From assembly GCF_001298675.1 (NCBI RefSeq), contig NZ_CYIG01000003.1, forward strand, positions 1 to 64,000: a stretch of 64,000 bases of DNA, written 5' to 3'. This stretch comes from Paenacidovorax caeni. GTDB taxonomy: Bacteria > Pseudomonadota > Gammaproteobacteria > Burkholderiales > Burkholderiaceae_C. Below the pieces are notes generated by a model, which saw only the letters and a program-made list of their open reading frames with translations, did not search any database and was not told where the DNA came from. Below, piece after piece: positions 62,947-64,000 of the stretch (positions are counted from its first letter, which is position 1; each line of letters begins with the position of its first letter). The position numbers and the translations under genes are program-made.

Positions 62947-62994
62947 AAAACAGCCGCTAGCGCTTACCCATCAAGCGCTAGCAGCTATTAATAG
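62947..62994. repeat. AGCGCT-core dispersed palindrome, copy 19 (best palindrome)
   Basis: CAGCCGCTAGCGCTTACCCA followed by TCAAGCGCTAGCAGCTATTA has GCTAGCGCTT and AAGCGCTAGC as perfect 10-base arms. It is a good reference copy for the family and lies before the photolyase stop. Confidence 0.92.
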
Positions 62995-63031
62995 AGAAGT
63001 ATCGGATGGCCGCTTTCAACCTGCGCGGCAT

Positions 63032-64000
63032 TCACGCCCGGGCCCCGGCACTGAGGAAGTGAAAGCGCATGAGCGTACGCTCGCGCGCGCTGGCATGGTC
63101 CACCACCGGCAGCGGGTAGTCCTGCCCCAGGCGCAGGCCACAGGCTTGCAGCTCCAGCGGTTTCATGGCAGCGGGAAAGTGCAGGTGCTTGTCAGGCACG
63201 CGCGCCAGCTCAGGGAGATAGCGGCGGATGAACTTGCCCTCGGGGTCAAACTTTTGCGACTGTGTGATGGGGTTGAAGATGCGAAACCACGGCTGGGCGT
63301 CGCAGCCCGTGGAGGCGGCCCACTGCCAGCCGCCGTTGTTGGCGGCCAGGTCGTAGTCGTTGAGGTGCTGGGCAAAAAAGCGCTCGCCCCGGCGCCAGTC
63401 GATGCCCAGGTCTTTGGTCAAAAAGCTGGCCACCACCATGCGCAGGCGGTTGTGCATGTAGCCCGTCTGCAGCAGTTGGCGCATGGCCGCGTCCACCAGC
63501 GGGTAGCCGGTGCGTGCCTCGCACCAGGCTTGCCACAGTTCGGGCGCATCGTCCCACTGCACGCGGTCGTAGGCGGGGCGAAACGACTGCGTGACCACAT
63601 GCGGGTGGTGGCGCAAGATCATGAAATAAAAGTCGCGCCACGCCAGCTCAGAGAGCCACGTTTGCGCGCCCGCGCAGCCCTGCGCGGCCTGCCCCGCAGC
63701 CAAGGCGGCAAGCTGGCGAATCGACACCGTGCCGAAGCGCAAATGCACCGAGAGGTAAGACACGCCCTTGCGCGCAGGAAAGTCGCGCGCCTCTTGGTAG
63801 GCAGCCATGCGCGGGGCAAAGTCGTGCAGCAACTGCTGCGCGCCCTGCATCCCAGGTGGCAACGCCAGGCTGCCCAGGTTGGTGGCGCTAAAGCCCAGGT
63901 CGGCCAAGGTGGGCAGCCGCTCCCCAGCAGGTGGTGCGGCCAGGTGGTGGGCGTAGCACTGCACTGGGTAGGGTGTGAGCTGGAACGCGTCGAGCTTTTG
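63032..64000 (-). CDS. Deoxyribodipyrimidine photolyase (3' part; gene runs off the window)
   Basis: The visible 322 residues are the FAD-binding half of a DNA photolyase, which repairs UV-made pyrimidine dimers with light. Segments include SYLSVHLRFGTVSIRQLAAL, WLSELAWRDFYFMILRHHPH, ARTGYPLVDAAMRQLLQTGY MHNRLRMVVASFLTKDLGID WRRGERFF in adjacent blocks, and NNGGWQWAASTGCDAQPWFR IFNP. These are the CPD photolyase motifs, with the Trp relay and FAD contacts. The frame is open at 64000, so the antenna domain is outside. Confidence 0.95.
   Translation of the reverse strand, partial: QKLDAFQLTPYPVQCYAHHLAAPPAGERLPTLADLGFSATNLGSLALPPGMQGAQQLLHDFAPRMAAYQEARDFPARKGVSYLSVHLRFGTVSIRQLAALAAGQAAQGCAGAQTWLSELAWRDFYFMILRHHPHVVTQSFRPAYDRVQWDDAPELWQAWCEARTGYPLVDAAMRQLLQTGYMHNRLRMVVASFLTKDLGIDWRRGERFFAQHLNDYDLAANNGGWQWAASTGCDAQPWFRIFNPITQSQKFDPEGKFIRRYLPELARVPDKHLHFPAAMKPLELQACGLRLGQDYPLPVVDHASARERTLMRFHFLSAGARA

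Noticed and set aside
1-64000. CRISPR array, prophage or secretion cluster
   Set aside because: I looked for regular direct repeats with unique spacers and for runs of phage structural or secretion genes and found none; only isolated IS and integrase remnants are present.

Overview
The window is GC-rich chromosomal DNA from a betaproteobacterium, most likely a member of the Comamonadaceae close to Acidovorax or Alicycliphilus. This rests on codon use, gene content (etfBA with a LiuR-like palindrome, nitronate monooxygenase, the moxR-DUF58-tgpA-mltB run, ppiA-ppiB-lpxH, lysC next to tRNA-Ser) and a family of short AGCGCT-core dispersed repeats that I associate with this family. Almost all of it is ordinary core chromosome. 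The accessory parts are the left edge, the stretch around 56.7-59.5 kb and the DNA after tRNA-Leu.

Layout. 1-2000: remnants of an IS3-family and an IS256-family element abut a truncated gene and an intact AbiTii-domain (abortive-infection-like) gene; this ends at the 3' side of tRNA-Ser(GCU). 2.1-7.7 kb (minus strand): lysC, tilS, accA, a 3-methyladenine DNA glycosylase, cysS. 7.9-13.1 kb (plus): a TPR protein and an L,D-transpeptidase that share a C-terminal NTF2-like domain, two cyclophilins, lpxH, mtfA. 13.2-20.3 kb (minus): nitronate monooxygenase, acyl-CoA dehydrogenase, etfA, etfB, an MscS channel, an enoyl-CoA hydratase. 20.5-26.7 kb: a histone-deacetylase-like amidohydrolase facing a moxR-DUF58-tgpA-mltB operon. 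26.8-31.5 kb (minus): a five-gene Lol/MacB-like envelope export set. 31.6-38.8 kb: a LysR regulator divergent from a YeiH exporter, a branched-chain-type binding protein, a small heat-shock protein, tsaD, a CBS protein, an Aer-like chemoreceptor. 39.2-42.3 kb: ybiB, a siroheme-type SUMT, a second binding protein. 42.4-49.3 kb: a NarL-type two-component system facing two lipoprotein peptidases across an intergenic region with a perfect 21-bp inverted repeat. 49.5-56.7 kb: a VOC protein, valS, galU, lemA, two TPM-domain genes and a small orphan gene. 56.7-59.5 kb: a decayed WYL-domain regulator followed by a DUF262/HNH (GmrSD-like) nuclease gene. 59.5-64 kb: tusA, a NUDIX hydrolase, cysM, tRNA-Leu(CAA) with a possible integrase remnant, a molybdopterin-fold protein, a small gene, and the 3' part of a photolyase gene.

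Two layers of structure are not explained by the genes. About nineteen copies of a roughly 45-bp imperfect palindrome lie between genes, and some are inside coding sequence: in tilS and in the signal peptides of a cyclophilin, MltB and a TPM protein. A second, GC-rich repeat of about 135 bp occurs twice, each time directly after a stop codon and in the same orientation relative to transcription, splitting two otherwise tight operons. The best candidates for an undescribed system are the Lol-like set, the two-component/peptidase set, and the two defence-like loci. All functional links beyond family membership are inference from sequence read by eye; no database search was possible.
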